Assembly (NCBI GenBank): GCA_020848375.1
Contig: JADLAF010000041.1
Coordinates: 1-64,000 of the forward strand
DNA length: 64,000 nt
DNA from: Ignavibacteriaceae bacterium
GTDB taxonomy: Bacteria; Bacteroidota; Ignavibacteria; Ignavibacteriales; Ignavibacteriaceae
Direction of reading: 5' to 3'
The position numbers and the translations under genes are program-made. A model generated the notes under the pieces. It was not told the DNA's origin. It searched no databases and worked only from the letters and a program-made list of their open reading frames with translations. Below, one piece after another: positions 10,321 to 21,800 of the stretch (positions within the stretch are counted from its first letter, which is position 1; each line of letters opens with the position of its first letter).

Positions 10321-11208
10321 ATGAAAAATATTATTTTTATTCTTCTTATTTCCCTGAGTATTTATGGTCAGGATGCCGGTAAAACAGGTTTTGCAATTCT
10401 GAAACTTCCGGTAGGTGCGAGAAATGCTTCACTGGGTAATACTGGTGTTTCATCTTCCTCAGATGTTACCGCATTGTTTTATAATCCTGCTGCACTTAAC
10501 GAATCATCCACAGATGAACTTTTTATTTTTCATAATCAGTGGATACAGGGAGTGTCTTCAGAGTATTTTGCGGCAAAAACTTCCTTTTGGGGACTTACTG
10601 CAGCCACAGGGGTAAGTATCAGTTCGGTTAATGATATAGAAATCCGTCAAAAGCCGGGTGATGCAGAAGGTGCATTTGACTCACACGCTATGACTGTGAG
10701 TGTTGGTGCAGCATTTTCGCCTGCTCAAAACTGGCAGTCAGGAGTTACGATAAAATATCTTTATGAAGATTATCTTGCTGACCAGGCAGACGGATTTGCT
10801 TTTGATGTGGGTGGGGTTTATACTCTTTCAGGTTACCGTTTATCCGTGGCACTCAGCAATATAGGCAGTATGAACAATCTTAAGAATAATCCAACAAAAC
10901 TTCCTGCTTCGTTCAGAGCCGGGGTGAACCGGTTATTTAATGGTCTCTTCCCGCAGTTTGACCTTACCGCGAGTGCAGAGATTCAGCAGCAGCTCACTTC
11001 CGGTATTTTTGGTATCAATGCCGGCGCAGAGCTGACTTACGATAATATGTTTTCTTTCAGACTTGGCACACTTCCGCTTAATGAGTCAAATTACCTGACC
11101 GGCGGGTTGGGATTTCAACTCAGCGGTATTCATGTGGATTACGGGTTTACACCCTTTGCTGAAGATCTTGGTGCAGGACATTTAATTTCACTAAATTATC
11201 GTTTCTGA
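10321..11208 (+). CDS. PorV/PorQ family outer-membrane protein
   Basis: FAILKLPVGARNASLGNTGVSSSSDVTALFYNPAAL is typical of PorV/PorQ-family proteins. Confidence 0.8.
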   Translation: MKNIIFILLISLSIYGQDAGKTGFAILKLPVGARNASLGNTGVSSSSDVTALFYNPAALNESSTDELFIFHNQWIQGVSSEYFAAKTSFWGLTAATGVSISSVNDIEIRQKPGDAEGAFDSHAMTVSVGAAFSPAQNWQSGVTIKYLYEDYLADQADGFAFDVGGVYTLSGYRLSVALSNIGSMNNLKNNPTKLPASFRAGVNRLFNGLFPQFDLTASAEIQQQLTSGIFGINAGAELTYDNMFSFRLGTLPLNESNYLTGGLGFQLSGIHVDYGFTPFAEDLGAGHLISLNYRF

Positions 11209-12182
11209 TGGTATTTGAATATAAAAAGCTGAGTGAAACTGAACTAACTCCCGCTGAATGGGATGAGTTCGTAGAAAAATCTGACAATGGTACGATTTTT
11301 CACACACGCAAGTTTCTCTCATATCATCCCGAAGAAAGATTTGATGACTCATCACTCGTTTTCCTTAAGGATGGCAAACCTCTTTCTCTTCTGCCTGCGG
11401 TTGCCATTAACAGAAACGGAAAGAAAGTATTATCTTCTCACTCCGGTGCCTCCTATGGCGGATTTGTGTATAAAAATTTATTCAATTTAAAAGAAGCATT
11501 TACCGTTGTTGAGCAGACACTTGAGTTCGCAAAACAAAACGGTTTTAATGCAATACAGTTAACTCTGCCTCCGATTATCTATGCGTCGAGTTTTTCCAAT
11601 TATTTAGATTTTGCTCTCTTTAGAAATGGCTTTTCTTATCTGAAGAGGGAAGTTTCAAGTGTGGTTGAACTAAACGGAACAAGAGAGTCAATTCTAGCGA
11701 TGTATCGTCCCGAGGCCAGAACCGCTTTAAAAAAGGCACAGAGTTTGGGAGTTGAAATTTCTGAAACAGAACGCTTTGATGAATATTATGAAATTCTGAA
11801 AAAGAATCTGCGGATGCGTCATAACGTCAATCCGACACATACTCTCGAGGAATTAAAACGTCTGAAGCAAATGTATCCGGCCAGGATTCGCCTGTGGGGT
11901 GCATTTAAAGATGAAACACTTTTAGCAGGTGTCTGTAATTTTTCGGTCAATGAAAATGTGGTTTTAGCTTTTTATATAAGCCACGATGAAGAATATCAAA
12001 TGTACCGTCCGGTTAATCTGCTCTTTTTTGAAATTATGAACCGCTCTCGTGATGAAGGATTTAAATTTCTTGATTTTGGTATCTTCACTGTTAATATGGA
12101 ACCAAACTGGGGTCTGGGAAGATTTAAGGAAAACTTTGGTGCAAGGGGCATTTTCAGAGATACTTTTTATATAGAACTCTGA
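11208..12182 (+). CDS. FemAB/GNAT-like acetyltransferase
   Basis: GTIFHTRKFLSYH..., YRPEARTALKKAQSLGVEI, and C-terminal FLDFGIFTVN...LGRFKENFG pattern. Confidence 0.65.
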   Translation: MVFEYKKLSETELTPAEWDEFVEKSDNGTIFHTRKFLSYHPEERFDDSSLVFLKDGKPLSLLPAVAINRNGKKVLSSHSGASYGGFVYKNLFNLKEAFTVVEQTLEFAKQNGFNAIQLTLPPIIYASSFSNYLDFALFRNGFSYLKREVSSVVELNGTRESILAMYRPEARTALKKAQSLGVEISETERFDEYYEILKKNLRMRHNVNPTHTLEELKRLKQMYPARIRLWGAFKDETLLAGVCNFSVNENVVLAFYISHDEEYQMYRPVNLLFFEIMNRSRDEGFKFLDFGIFTVNMEPNWGLGRFKENFGARGIFRDTFYIEL

Positions 12183-13258
12183 TGCTCCGCATCCTGCATA
12201 TCGCTCCGCAGAATTATGCCGGTGTTCCTTACAGCTTTTATGAAATGCATAATGTCTGCGGTGACTATTCAAGAATAATTACACTCCACAAAAATCCTTT
12301 ACAGTTTTCTGAAGATATCTGCCTTGAGTTTCCGCTCCCGGTTTTTTCGGCTGCTAAGTACTGGCGCCGGAAAAAGGTTGAAAACTCTGAACAGAGAGAA
12401 ATTACCTATCCCCATTATTTTAAACCGGTCAATTTTGCTGAGAAGCTATATTTCTTTCTAAACGACTCATTCAGAAAACCGGCGGTAGAAAAAGTAATAT
12501 GTGATTATAAACTAAACTCGTTTGACATAATCCATTATGACGCCGGACTTGATTTTTACCGTTATCCGCATCAGGCCTTAAAGTGGAAAAAAGCAGGTAA
12601 AAAAATCGTATGCTGCTATTATGGTAGTGATCTTCGCCTGAGAGGGTTGATCAGAGAACTTGATGAAATCTCTGATCTTAATATCACGTCTGAATATGAC
12701 CACCTGAGAATGAAGGATGATCTCCACTATATATTTTATCCTTATTCAACGGCGGAACTCCCAAGGTCTCAGAAAAAGGAAGGGCAGAAAATAAAAATTG
12801 TTCATTCTCCCACAAACAGGAAATATAAGGGAACTGAGCTCATACTATCGGTAATTGATAAATTAAGGAAAGAAAGGGAGTTCGAATTTATCCTCTGTGA
12901 GGGAGTACCGCGTGGCGAACTATTAGAAATTAAAGTTGCTTGTGATATATCCATTGATCAGGTTGGCGGTAGTATGGGTGGGACGGGGTACGGTAAAGCT
13001 GGTCTTGAAACTCTTGGTATGGGTATTCCAACCATTACCAATATGACTGAAGATTATGAAAATTGGCTTCCAGAAAACCCCTTCGTGGTTGCTAATGACG
13101 GTACCGAGCTTTTTGAGCAGCTTATCCGGCTGATTGATGATGAGGTCTTTCGTCTGAATAAGGGGAAGGCAGGAAAGGTCTGGGTTGAGAAGTATCACTC
13201 CTTCGAGGCGGTAAATGCCGTTTTGAAGAAGCTGTATGAAAAAAAAGGGATAATCTGA
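12182..13258 (+). CDS. Glycosyltransferase (GT4-like)
   Basis: ILHIAPQNYAGVPYSF N-terminus; IVHSPTNRKYKGTELIL and GKAGLETLGMGIPTI motifs. Confidence 0.7.
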   Translation: MLRILHIAPQNYAGVPYSFYEMHNVCGDYSRIITLHKNPLQFSEDICLEFPLPVFSAAKYWRRKKVENSEQREITYPHYFKPVNFAEKLYFFLNDSFRKPAVEKVICDYKLNSFDIIHYDAGLDFYRYPHQALKWKKAGKKIVCCYYGSDLRLRGLIRELDEISDLNITSEYDHLRMKDDLHYIFYPYSTAELPRSQKKEGQKIKIVHSPTNRKYKGTELILSVIDKLRKEREFEFILCEGVPRGELLEIKVACDISIDQVGGSMGGTGYGKAGLETLGMGIPTITNMTEDYENWLPENPFVVANDGTELFEQLIRLIDDEVFRLNKGKAGKVWVEKYHSFEAVNAVLKKLYEKKGII

Positions 13259-14722
13259 ATGGGTAATAAGTCATCACTCGGTGCATCCACATTTCTTTAT
13301 ACAATAACCGGCTTTACAGTTAAAGGAATAAGTTTTTTGCTGCTTCCTTTTTATTCACATTTTTTCACTGCTGAAGAGTTTGGTGACGTCTCACTGATGA
13401 TGGCGGTTTTTGTTATAGCAGCAGTTTTCTTTCAACTGGGGATGCAAACTGTATTCCCTAAATTTTATCTTGAATACAAAGAACTTCATGGTTCAAAAAG
13501 TGTTCTCTCCCTTTTCTTTTTTCGGTATATCCTATGGGCTGCACTTTTATACAGTATTCTTTTTCTGTTTTCTGACAATATATCTCTGCTGGTTCATTCC
13601 AATACTGACTACGGAATGTATTACCGTATGCTTTTTCTTGCGGTCGCGGTTGAAACGATTAGCATGACCATAATCCAGTATTTCAGAGCCGAACAGAGGG
13701 CTCAGCATGTTGCTATGCTTCAGTTTGCGGCTACATTGGTTCACGTGGCAGTGCTTGTTTCATTGTTGCTCTACGGATTTAACAACATATTCTCTTTTGC
13801 GGCAGCGCATCTTGCTTCTCCGCTGCTGATTTTCCCATTAGGGGTTTTTCTGGCCCGAAATCAGCTATCACTCAAAACCGGTTCAATACCTCTTAGACCG
13901 ATATTCATCTTTGCTTTGCCGGTGGTTACCGGGGCTTTTTTTTCAACCCTGCTTGATGTTTCAGACAGATTTATTCTGCTCTATTTTATGAGCGAGGAAG
14001 AAGTAGGAGTTTATTCGTTTATGTACCGGATTGCTTTAGGGTTAAACGTATTTGTTATTGCATTCCGGACAGCATGGACTCCCGCAGGGATTGAACTTCT
14101 GAAGAGCGGTGGGTATGAGGCAAAATCTCAACAGGTATTCGTAAATTTGCTATATATACTGGTCATACTTTCACTTGTATTTCTTATAGTAAGCAAGACT
14201 GGATTTATTCCAATTCCCGGCTATGGACAGTTTTTTGCCGGCAATTTTGGCAGCGGTATTGAGCTGATCCCAATACTTCTGACGGCTTATATTTTCAGCG
14301 GATTGGTGTCATACTTTTCTATATATCCCTATTCGCTTGAGAAGGGTAACTATTTTCTTAAAATGGATTTAACCGGGATTCTCATAAACGCCGGACTAAA
14401 CTTTCTTCTCATTCCGTTAATTGGGATTTATGGGGCTGCATTTGCAACACTTTTTGCATTTTTTGCTGTATTCGTTTATATCAGCAGGGTATCACTACGG
14501 CATATCCCTGAAAAAATCATTATTTCTGATATTCTGAAACCTGTATTGGTTCTCATAACCGGATACATTTGCTTTTATACAGTAAAGAATGTTTTTCTTC
14601 TGACCGGTTTGCTGTTAGCCGGAATTTTTCTTCTTATTCTTCTCGGCAGAATCAGGTTATCCCTTCTTTCACCTCAGGGGCTACTCAAGGAATTCCTTAA
14701 CAAACCGGATAAGCTTTCCTGA
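13259..14722 (+). CDS. Oligosaccharide flippase family (Wzx-like)
   Basis: About 12-14 TM helices; FFTAEEFGDVSLMM and LLDVSDRFILLYFMSEEEVGVYSFMYRI motifs. Confidence 0.85.
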   Translation: MGNKSSLGASTFLYTITGFTVKGISFLLLPFYSHFFTAEEFGDVSLMMAVFVIAAVFFQLGMQTVFPKFYLEYKELHGSKSVLSLFFFRYILWAALLYSILFLFSDNISLLVHSNTDYGMYYRMLFLAVAVETISMTIIQYFRAEQRAQHVAMLQFAATLVHVAVLVSLLLYGFNNIFSFAAAHLASPLLIFPLGVFLARNQLSLKTGSIPLRPIFIFALPVVTGAFFSTLLDVSDRFILLYFMSEEEVGVYSFMYRIALGLNVFVIAFRTAWTPAGIELLKSGGYEAKSQQVFVNLLYILVILSLVFLIVSKTGFIPIPGYGQFFAGNFGSGIELIPILLTAYIFSGLVSYFSIYPYSLEKGNYFLKMDLTGILINAGLNFLLIPLIGIYGAAFATLFAFFAVFVYISRVSLRHIPEKIIISDILKPVLVLITGYICFYTVKNVFLLTGLLLAGIFLLILLGRIRLSLLSPQGLLKEFLNKPDKLS

Positions 14723-15793
14723 TTCTTTTTCCCAGTTGAAATGCTCTTTTACAGCACTGCGGGTATTTTGCGACTTCTGAATTAAATCCTTTTTATCGAA
14801 AGCAATTTTTGCTATCAGCCCGGCGGTTTCTTTTGGATCAATTGCATTTACCGTATATCCAAATTCATTCAGAGGTAACTCCTGTCTGAAAACTTTCAGA
14901 TTGTTATAAAGAACAGGTACTCCGAAGCTGAGAGATTCAAAGAGTTTAATGGGGATTGAATTATCATAAATGAAATTTTTCTCCCGCAAATCAATGAATA
15001 AGTCAATATCCTTGTAAATACTCTCCATCTCGCGATAGGGCTTCCAGGGCACGAAGGTAACCTCTGTTTTTTTGAGGGTGCTTATTTCATACCGGAAGAA
15101 ATTTTCATAAGCGACATCCTGGAATCTGACTGCCAGGCGGATTGAAAGTTCGATTCCGAAATCACTCTTCTCGATATACTTCAGGCATCGCAGAAGATTA
15201 TTTGCACCCCGTTCCGGAGAGATATATCCTGCAAAAAGAAGATTGAGATAACCCGGTCCGGTTGCAGAGTGTAAATATCTGAAATACCTTAAAACGGGAT
15301 AATATCCTATAATTTCAGATTTCTTCCGAAATATTCTGTACCTTTTCGATTTCCCTGGCTCACCGAAAATAAATCCGTCTGACAGAAATGAGCCGGTAAA
15401 ATTTACAATGGCATACATACCATAAAGCAACTGACGCAGAACCGGAGGTTTTCGGTAGGTTACATTTTCAGGGTACCACTCTGTTACGTCATATACTACT
15501 TTAGTGTAAGGCAGGTTTATTTTTGCTGCGAGCGCCATAAAGGGCTGACTGGCAATTACCAACTGCGGATTATGTTTCTTAAGCCGGGCAGAGACACCTG
15601 ACAGTTTTGAAACAAGTCCTTTCGCTGCAAGAAAACAGTCAAAGAAAACCCCCTCCCGATTCTCCTCTAAATCAGCAGTTGTGAGTATGATAATGACCCT
15701 GAAACCATTATCTTTCAGGGATAAAGAAAATTTTTCAAAAATTCGTTCATCTTCAGGCAGATGACCGGAGGAAAGAAGACAAACAGTTTTCAT
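14681..15793 (-). CDS. Glycosyltransferase (GT4/GT1-like)
   Basis: Likely start ATG 15793 (MKTVCLLSSGHLPEDERIFEKF); LLFAGYISPERGANNLL and PIKLFESLSFGVPVLYN motifs. The track ORF start (15880) lies inside the divergent neighbour. Confidence 0.8.
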   Translation of the reverse strand: MKTVCLLSSGHLPEDERIFEKFSLSLKDNGFRVIIILTTADLEENREGVFFDCFLAAKGLVSKLSGVSARLKKHNPQLVIASQPFMALAAKINLPYTKVVYDVTEWYPENVTYRKPPVLRQLLYGMYAIVNFTGSFLSDGFIFGEPGKSKRYRIFRKKSEIIGYYPVLRYFRYLHSATGPGYLNLLFAGYISPERGANNLLRCLKYIEKSDFGIELSIRLAVRFQDVAYENFFRYEISTLKKTEVTFVPWKPYREMESIYKDIDLFIDLREKNFIYDNSIPIKLFESLSFGVPVLYNNLKVFRQELPLNEFGYTVNAIDPKETAGLIAKIAFDKKDLIQKSQNTRSAVKEHFNWEKESGKLIRFVKEFLE

Positions 15794-15795
15794 AT

Positions 15796-16818
15796 ATGAA
15801 TCTTGAATTACACAGTAACAGGTTTTTAGTATGCAGACCAGACCGGCTGGGTGACGTAACTCTTTCCACTCCGTTTGCATCAGTTCTCAAGAATGCATTT
15901 CCTGAGAGTGAGGTTTATTATCTGGTCAGAGAGCGGACTGCTGCGTTGTTCGAAAATAATCCGTATGTTGATAAAATTATATTTTTCGAACCTAAAAATA
16001 GAAAAACAGAAACGATAATTTCACTGGTCAAAACTCTGAGACCAATGGGGGTTACCCATGCTTTCCAGTTAATTCCCAATGACCAGATTACCTATGCGCT
16101 TTTTCTTGCCGGAATTCCGTACCGGGCGGGAGTGGGGAATAAACTTTTTCAGTTTCTTACCAATACAAAAAGTGTGTACCGAAGGAAGTATGAACAGAAG
16201 AGAAACGAAGGCGACTACTGCCTTGACCACCTGCGGAAGATTGGAATCCCTGTTGAAAATCCTCTCCCTCGAATCTATCTGAGTGAATCAGAAAAAAAGG
16301 TAGTTGCTGAGAGAAAAGCAAGATTACTAAATGGTAAAAAGGCAATAATCGGGGTTCATGTAACCAGCGGGAACTCCGCCCCAAACCTGACCGCAGGGGA
16401 GTATCAGGTACTAATGGAAAAACTTTCTGCATCCGATGACCTGGTGGTTGTCAATACTGATCTTGATAAAATACACGGAACTGAGGATTTGGCGAAAGTT
16501 AATTATATTAACCGCGGAACCACACTGCGGGAGTCAATTCTGAACTATGCTCTTCTTGACTGGCTTATCTCTGCCAGCACCGGTCCCATGCACGTCTGTT
16601 CAGCATTAGAAGTTAAGACACTTTCACTTTTTTGTCCGCTTCCTGCCTGCGAACCCGCCTTATGGGGACCGTTAAACCAGGCGGCTAAGTTCATTCTTCC
16701 AGATGAAGGTTATTGCAGCAATATGTGCCCCGGCGATCCTCACATTTGCACTTTTGTTGGTAGCGGTGGTATTGACTCAGATAAAATAATTGCAACCTTA
16801 AGGCAGTTTCTTGAGTGA
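15796..16818 (+). CDS. Glycosyltransferase family 9 (ADP-heptose:LPS heptosyltransferase-like)
   Basis: FLVCRPDRLGDVTLSTPFASVLKNAFPESEVYYLV; STGPMHVCSAL motif. Confidence 0.85.
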   Translation: MNLELHSNRFLVCRPDRLGDVTLSTPFASVLKNAFPESEVYYLVRERTAALFENNPYVDKIIFFEPKNRKTETIISLVKTLRPMGVTHAFQLIPNDQITYALFLAGIPYRAGVGNKLFQFLTNTKSVYRRKYEQKRNEGDYCLDHLRKIGIPVENPLPRIYLSESEKKVVAERKARLLNGKKAIIGVHVTSGNSAPNLTAGEYQVLMEKLSASDDLVVVNTDLDKIHGTEDLAKVNYINRGTTLRESILNYALLDWLISASTGPMHVCSALEVKTLSLFCPLPACEPALWGPLNQAAKFILPDEGYCSNMCPGDPHICTFVGSGGIDSDKIIATLRQFLE

Positions 16819-17936
16819 AAATTCTTATTGCGCCTAATGCCTTTAAGGAATCTCTTTCAGCGTTTGAAATTGCTGACATTTTGCAAAAGCGATTTAACAA
16901 TATTGCTCCGGAATACAAATATCAAAACTTCCCTATCTCCGATGGTGGTGATGGGTTCGTAGATGTTCTCGCGTACAATAAAAGATTGGCAAAGTCGGTT
17001 TTCCGAACCAAATTGATAAATGGGTCTGAAGGGAATGTGGAGTATCTTTATGATGAGTCTGAAAAGGTGTTATTTGTAGAATCGGCCTCAGTTATAGGAG
17101 TTAAGCATATCCCGGTTAGTGAACGGAATGTATTCGACTATGATTCTTCCACGCTGGGAGCATATCTTTTTAACCTGCTCAACAGGTTTAAATCAGAAGC
17201 AAAAATGCCGGAAAGAATTGTCATTGGCGTTGGGGGCACGGCTACAATTGACCTGGGTCTGGGAGCATCAGCAGCTTTTACAGGGATCGAATTTGACTCG
17301 CCTATATTAAAAATGAATTCATTTGAACTAATGGAAAGTATTCAAAATAAGGCAGTTATGTCCTGTCAAGTAGAATTGGTTTTAGACGTTGTGGTGCCTG
17401 TGCTTGGCACAGTTGACATGCTTTCTGAATTCGGTGCCCAAAAAGCTCTAAAATGGGAGCAGACACCTACCCTCAAAAAACTGCTTTCAGAGTTGCTTTC
17501 TGAGATCCGCTTATCATCCGGAAGAGATTACCGGGGAGAATATTTGGGAGCAGGCGGAGGTTTGGCTGTTGGATTCGATTTTCTTAATCCGGGAGCCATA
17601 ATTACCCATTCCTCGGATTTTATCTGGAACTATCTTAATCTGAAAAGCATACTGCCCGAGACCGATTTAGTTATTACATCAGAAGGCCGGCTTGACAGGA
17701 CCAGTCTGTTGAATAAGGGAACTTCTGTCCTTCTCAATAAATGCCGGGAATACGGGAAAAGTCTCATAATAATCTGCGGTTCATCTGACGAGACAATACG
17801 CCGAGAGCTTGAAGGTGGCGGAATTACGGTTTTTGAACTAAAAGATTATTTTGAGGGGAGTATTATGGAGTCAGTTAGAAGAGTAGGGGAGGGACTTCAA
17901 AAATGTGTGGATGAGATAATATCAGGACTAAAATAG
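16815..17936 (+). CDS. Glycerate kinase
   Basis: MKILIAPNAFKESLSAFEIA, ISDGGDGF, GVGGTATIDLGLGA motifs. Confidence 0.9.
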   Translation: MKILIAPNAFKESLSAFEIADILQKRFNNIAPEYKYQNFPISDGGDGFVDVLAYNKRLAKSVFRTKLINGSEGNVEYLYDESEKVLFVESASVIGVKHIPVSERNVFDYDSSTLGAYLFNLLNRFKSEAKMPERIVIGVGGTATIDLGLGASAAFTGIEFDSPILKMNSFELMESIQNKAVMSCQVELVLDVVVPVLGTVDMLSEFGAQKALKWEQTPTLKKLLSELLSEIRLSSGRDYRGEYLGAGGGLAVGFDFLNPGAIITHSSDFIWNYLNLKSILPETDLVITSEGRLDRTSLLNKGTSVLLNKCREYGKSLIIICGSSDETIRRELEGGGITVFELKDYFEGSIMESVRRVGEGLQKCVDEIISGLK

Positions 17937-17989
17937 TGGCAATTTGGCTATTTTTACAGGTTGATTTTTTACCAATTCTCGTGTGAATA

Positions 17990-18829
17990 ATGAAAGAATA
18001 TCTTGATTTAGTCCGTCTCGTTCTTGAACAAGGTGAAAGAAAATTTTCTCGTACCGGGGTTGATACCCTGTCCTATTTCTCAGCACACTACCGGGTTGAC
18101 CTGGCAAAGGGTTTTCCTCTGCTTACCACCAAAAAGATGGAATGGAAATCACTTCTCCATGAGGTGCTGTGGTACCTGTCAGGTGACGATCATATCAGAA
18201 ATTTAAGGAAGCACACAAAAATTTGGGATGCCTGGGCTGATGAAAACGGAAAATTAGAAACTGCCTACGGCTACTTCTGGCGTAAATTTCCAAGCGCAAA
18301 GAAGAATGAGAAAGGGGTTTGGGAAGTGAGTGAAGTTGATCAGATTCGCTACGTGATTGATGAAATTAAGAATAAGCCATACTCACGCCGCTTAGTAGTA
18401 TCCGCCTGGGAGCCGGGGAATGCAACAACCAGCAAACTGCCACCATGCCACTATACGTTCGTGTTTAATGTGACCAATGGAAAACTTAACACCCACCTGA
18501 CCCAGCGGTCTGGTGATATTGCTCTGGGCATTCCATTTAATCTTGCAGCTTATTCGATCCTGACTCAAATCATTGCACAGGAAACCAACCTTGAGCTGGG
18601 TTATTTTTCTCACACCATAGTTGACGCGCATATTTATATAGCGGACAAAGGAAGCGCAACCGAAAAGTATGACCATCTTGATGGCTTAAAAAAACAGCTT
18701 GAACGGGAACCACTTCCGTTGTCTAAGCTGCATATTAAAAAGAAACCGATTGATGAGCTAACCTTCGAGGATTTTGAGCTTGCCGGATATCAGAGTCATG
18801 ACCGTATCAGATTTGAAGTAGCTGTCTGA
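17990..18829 (+). CDS. thyA: Thymidylate synthase
   Basis: LPPCHYTFVF active-site Cys region; QRSGDIALGIPFNLAAYSILTQIIAQ; TIVDAHIY. Confidence 0.97.
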   Translation: MKEYLDLVRLVLEQGERKFSRTGVDTLSYFSAHYRVDLAKGFPLLTTKKMEWKSLLHEVLWYLSGDDHIRNLRKHTKIWDAWADENGKLETAYGYFWRKFPSAKKNEKGVWEVSEVDQIRYVIDEIKNKPYSRRLVVSAWEPGNATTSKLPPCHYTFVFNVTNGKLNTHLTQRSGDIALGIPFNLAAYSILTQIIAQETNLELGYFSHTIVDAHIYIADKGSATEKYDHLDGLKKQLEREPLPLSKLHIKKKPIDELTFEDFELAGYQSHDRIRFEVAV

Positions 18830-18833
18830 TTAA

Positions 18834-21800
18834 TTGATACAGATTGCAGTGAAAAGATATTTTTGGTCAGTGTTATTTGTCATTTTTAGTTGTTTCACGG
18901 CGGAACACTTCCCGCAGGACTATACACTGCTTCACATTGACAATGAATCTGGTCTGCCCAGTAATCTTACAAAATCTATTGAAGCTGATTCGAGGGGGCT
19001 TATCTGGATTGCAACAGACGGCGGTCTCATCCGGTTTAATGGCAGAGATTTTGACAATTTCCAGTTTCAGTTCAATACGCGGTATGTTAAAGACCTCTTG
19101 AGCGATAAAAAAGGGGGAGTATTTGTTGCTTCTGACGAAGGCGCCGGATATATAACACCGAATCAGTTTAAGCCCGGTTTGCTGCTTCTTAATCACTCCT
19201 CTCCATTGTACTCAGAGAATGAACTCCATTATCCCAAGGAACTTTTTCTTGACAGTAAAGGAATCCTCTGGATATCAGATATCAATGGGGTGGCAAAACT
19301 TGAGAACGATAGCGTTAAAAAATATACTTTTAACTATAAGTATCATTCTAACAGTTTTTTTAAATCATTTGGATTTGGGGAGGTTGATGGAAATCTGTAT
19401 ATAACTTCCTGGCAGGGATACTTTTTTTATTATGACCGCACCAGGGACAGTATGATTTCGATTTTGTTGCCAAAATCAAATCAAGGTAAAATAATACATT
19501 CTTTTTTCTGTAAGGGGGATTCGCTTTTTCTTGGTCAGTCTGACGGGCTCTATCTTCTTAGGATAAATTCCTCTCATCAGATAACTGTAAGCCAGAAACT
19601 TTCACAAGTTAGCAGTGTGTCTTCATTGTATCATGATCAGGCAGGCAACCTGTGGTTTGGGACATACAACGATGGTATTTTCAGAATCGGAAAATCAGGC
19701 GTAACTGATTTTAGCCGGGAATTTCCCGACCTTAAGGGGATATCAGTAAAAGATTTTTACATTGATAAAGAGAACAGTGTCTGGATCTGCTCCGATGACG
19801 GTATTTTCATTTTGCAGGAAAAGTTTTTTAAAAATGTAACTATCACAGGTCTGACTTCACATAAGCGGGGCGGAATAAAGCAGATTTTTTCAAATTCATC
19901 AGGGAAAGTTTTTTTCTACGATAATGAGAGTATCTTCTTAATTCAAAAAAAGGATAATAACTATCAGGCAAAGAGAATTTTCAGTAAACCGGGCGTATCT
20001 ATTCTATATGCCGAGGCCGCAAATAGTGATGAACTCTGGATTTCTACAACTAAACAGCAGCTTCTCAGGTTTTCGGTAACTTCCGGGCAGGAAACACCTC
20101 TGCATCAATTAAAAGATGATCACTTTTATTCCTTATTTACCGACAGCAAAGGAAGGTTGTGGTCTTATCTTGCACGGAACAGATCAATAGCTGTAATTGA
20201 TAAAGAAAACGGCATTAGAAGTTATCCGATTGAATTTAACGACGTATTCTACATTAATGAGTTTGCTGAAACTGAAAATGGAGATTTACTGATTGCCTGC
20301 AACGCCAGGAATAACTTTTTACTCCGATTTGATGAAAGCAGTGAATCTTTAGTTTCTGTCTCTTCCGGATTTGCGCACGACTTTAAAACGATGCAAACAC
20401 TTGATATTCAGGTTGATAATGGCAGGGTATTACTTGCAACGGACAGAGGATTGCTTGAAGCAGTGGATAATCTTTCAGGAGTTAAAAGAATTAACACTCC
20501 AGGCGAGTATATTCCATCATCGATAATTAGCACAGAGAGTAAGGGACTCTGGGTTGGCACCGAGCAGGGGATTCATGTCTTTTTTAATGATGATTCACTC
20601 AGGTTTGACCGGTTTAGCGGGCTGCAAAGTTCATCAATAGTGAGAGGCGGGATTCTTGAAATAGCGGGCGGTGATATATACACAGCCAATGTAAACGGAA
20701 TTTCCGTCCTGACCGGACAAAAAATGCTTCTTCGAAAATCTATTACTCCTGTTCTTATTGGTATAAATTACCTGCTGGATGACGAGGAAATCAGGGTGGA
20801 TTCAGAAACAGAATTCCCCATTGGAAGCGGTGTCGGATTTAGCTTTAGTTCACCCGTATATCCTCCTGATAAAGTCAGGTACCGCGTAAAGATATCAGGA
20901 AACCAGGGTAGTGACTGGATATACACAAAGTTTCAGGGAATGTATTATCTGCCGAATTTACCTGCAGGCAAATATACTCTTTGGATCTCCGCCAAGGAGT
21001 CTGGCAGACTTTGGAGCGAGCCGCTGGTTTATTCATTTTCAATCGCTTTCCCGTGGTACAATTCGCCTTTCGTCATAATTGCAGGTTCATTTTTACTTAT
21101 TGGGGTAATTGTATTCGGAATAAATCTTTTTGTGGGTTATCGGCTAAAGCGGCTTGAAGAAAGCAGAATTACTCTCGAAGAGAAGGTTGAGGAAAGGACA
21201 AAAGCACTTCTTGAGGCAAAAAAGGAAGTTGAAAAGCTTTTAAATGATGCGATAAAGTCAAAAAGTGAAGTTGAGTTTGTTAACGAACAGATTAAAAAAC
21301 TGCTGGGAATAGCAGCGCACGATCTTAAGAGTCCACTCCAGTCAATACTCGGGCTTTCTCATCTTATTCAGGTAGAGGAGGAGATACATCCCGCAAAGGA
21401 GTACTCCCAGGTTATTGCCGATGCAGCAAACAAGATGCTCAGGCAGATAAATGAACTTCTCGAAACAGCCGTATTTGATATTACTTCAGCGGAACTGACG
21501 AGGGAGACTTTCGATTTGCGAGAGTTAATCATGGAAGTAACCGAGGCAAACCGCACCAGAGCTGAACAAAAGCATCAGAAAATAATAATTTCAGTCAAAG
21601 AACAACTGCCAGTTAATTCCTCACGCGACTGGCTGCTCCGCGCAATTGACAATCTGGTCAATAATGCCGTTAAGTACTCACCAGCTAATAAGAATATCAA
21701 TTTAAAGGCATGGAAAGATAATCATACAGTATATCTTACCGTTTCTGATGAGGGTCCCGGGTTTAGCGCGACCGATATCAAAAATCTTTTTGTACGATTT

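Noticed and set aside
14681-15800. Phase-variable invertible glycosyltransferase segment
   Set aside because: No inverted repeats were visible at the two junctions and no recombinase gene is nearby.
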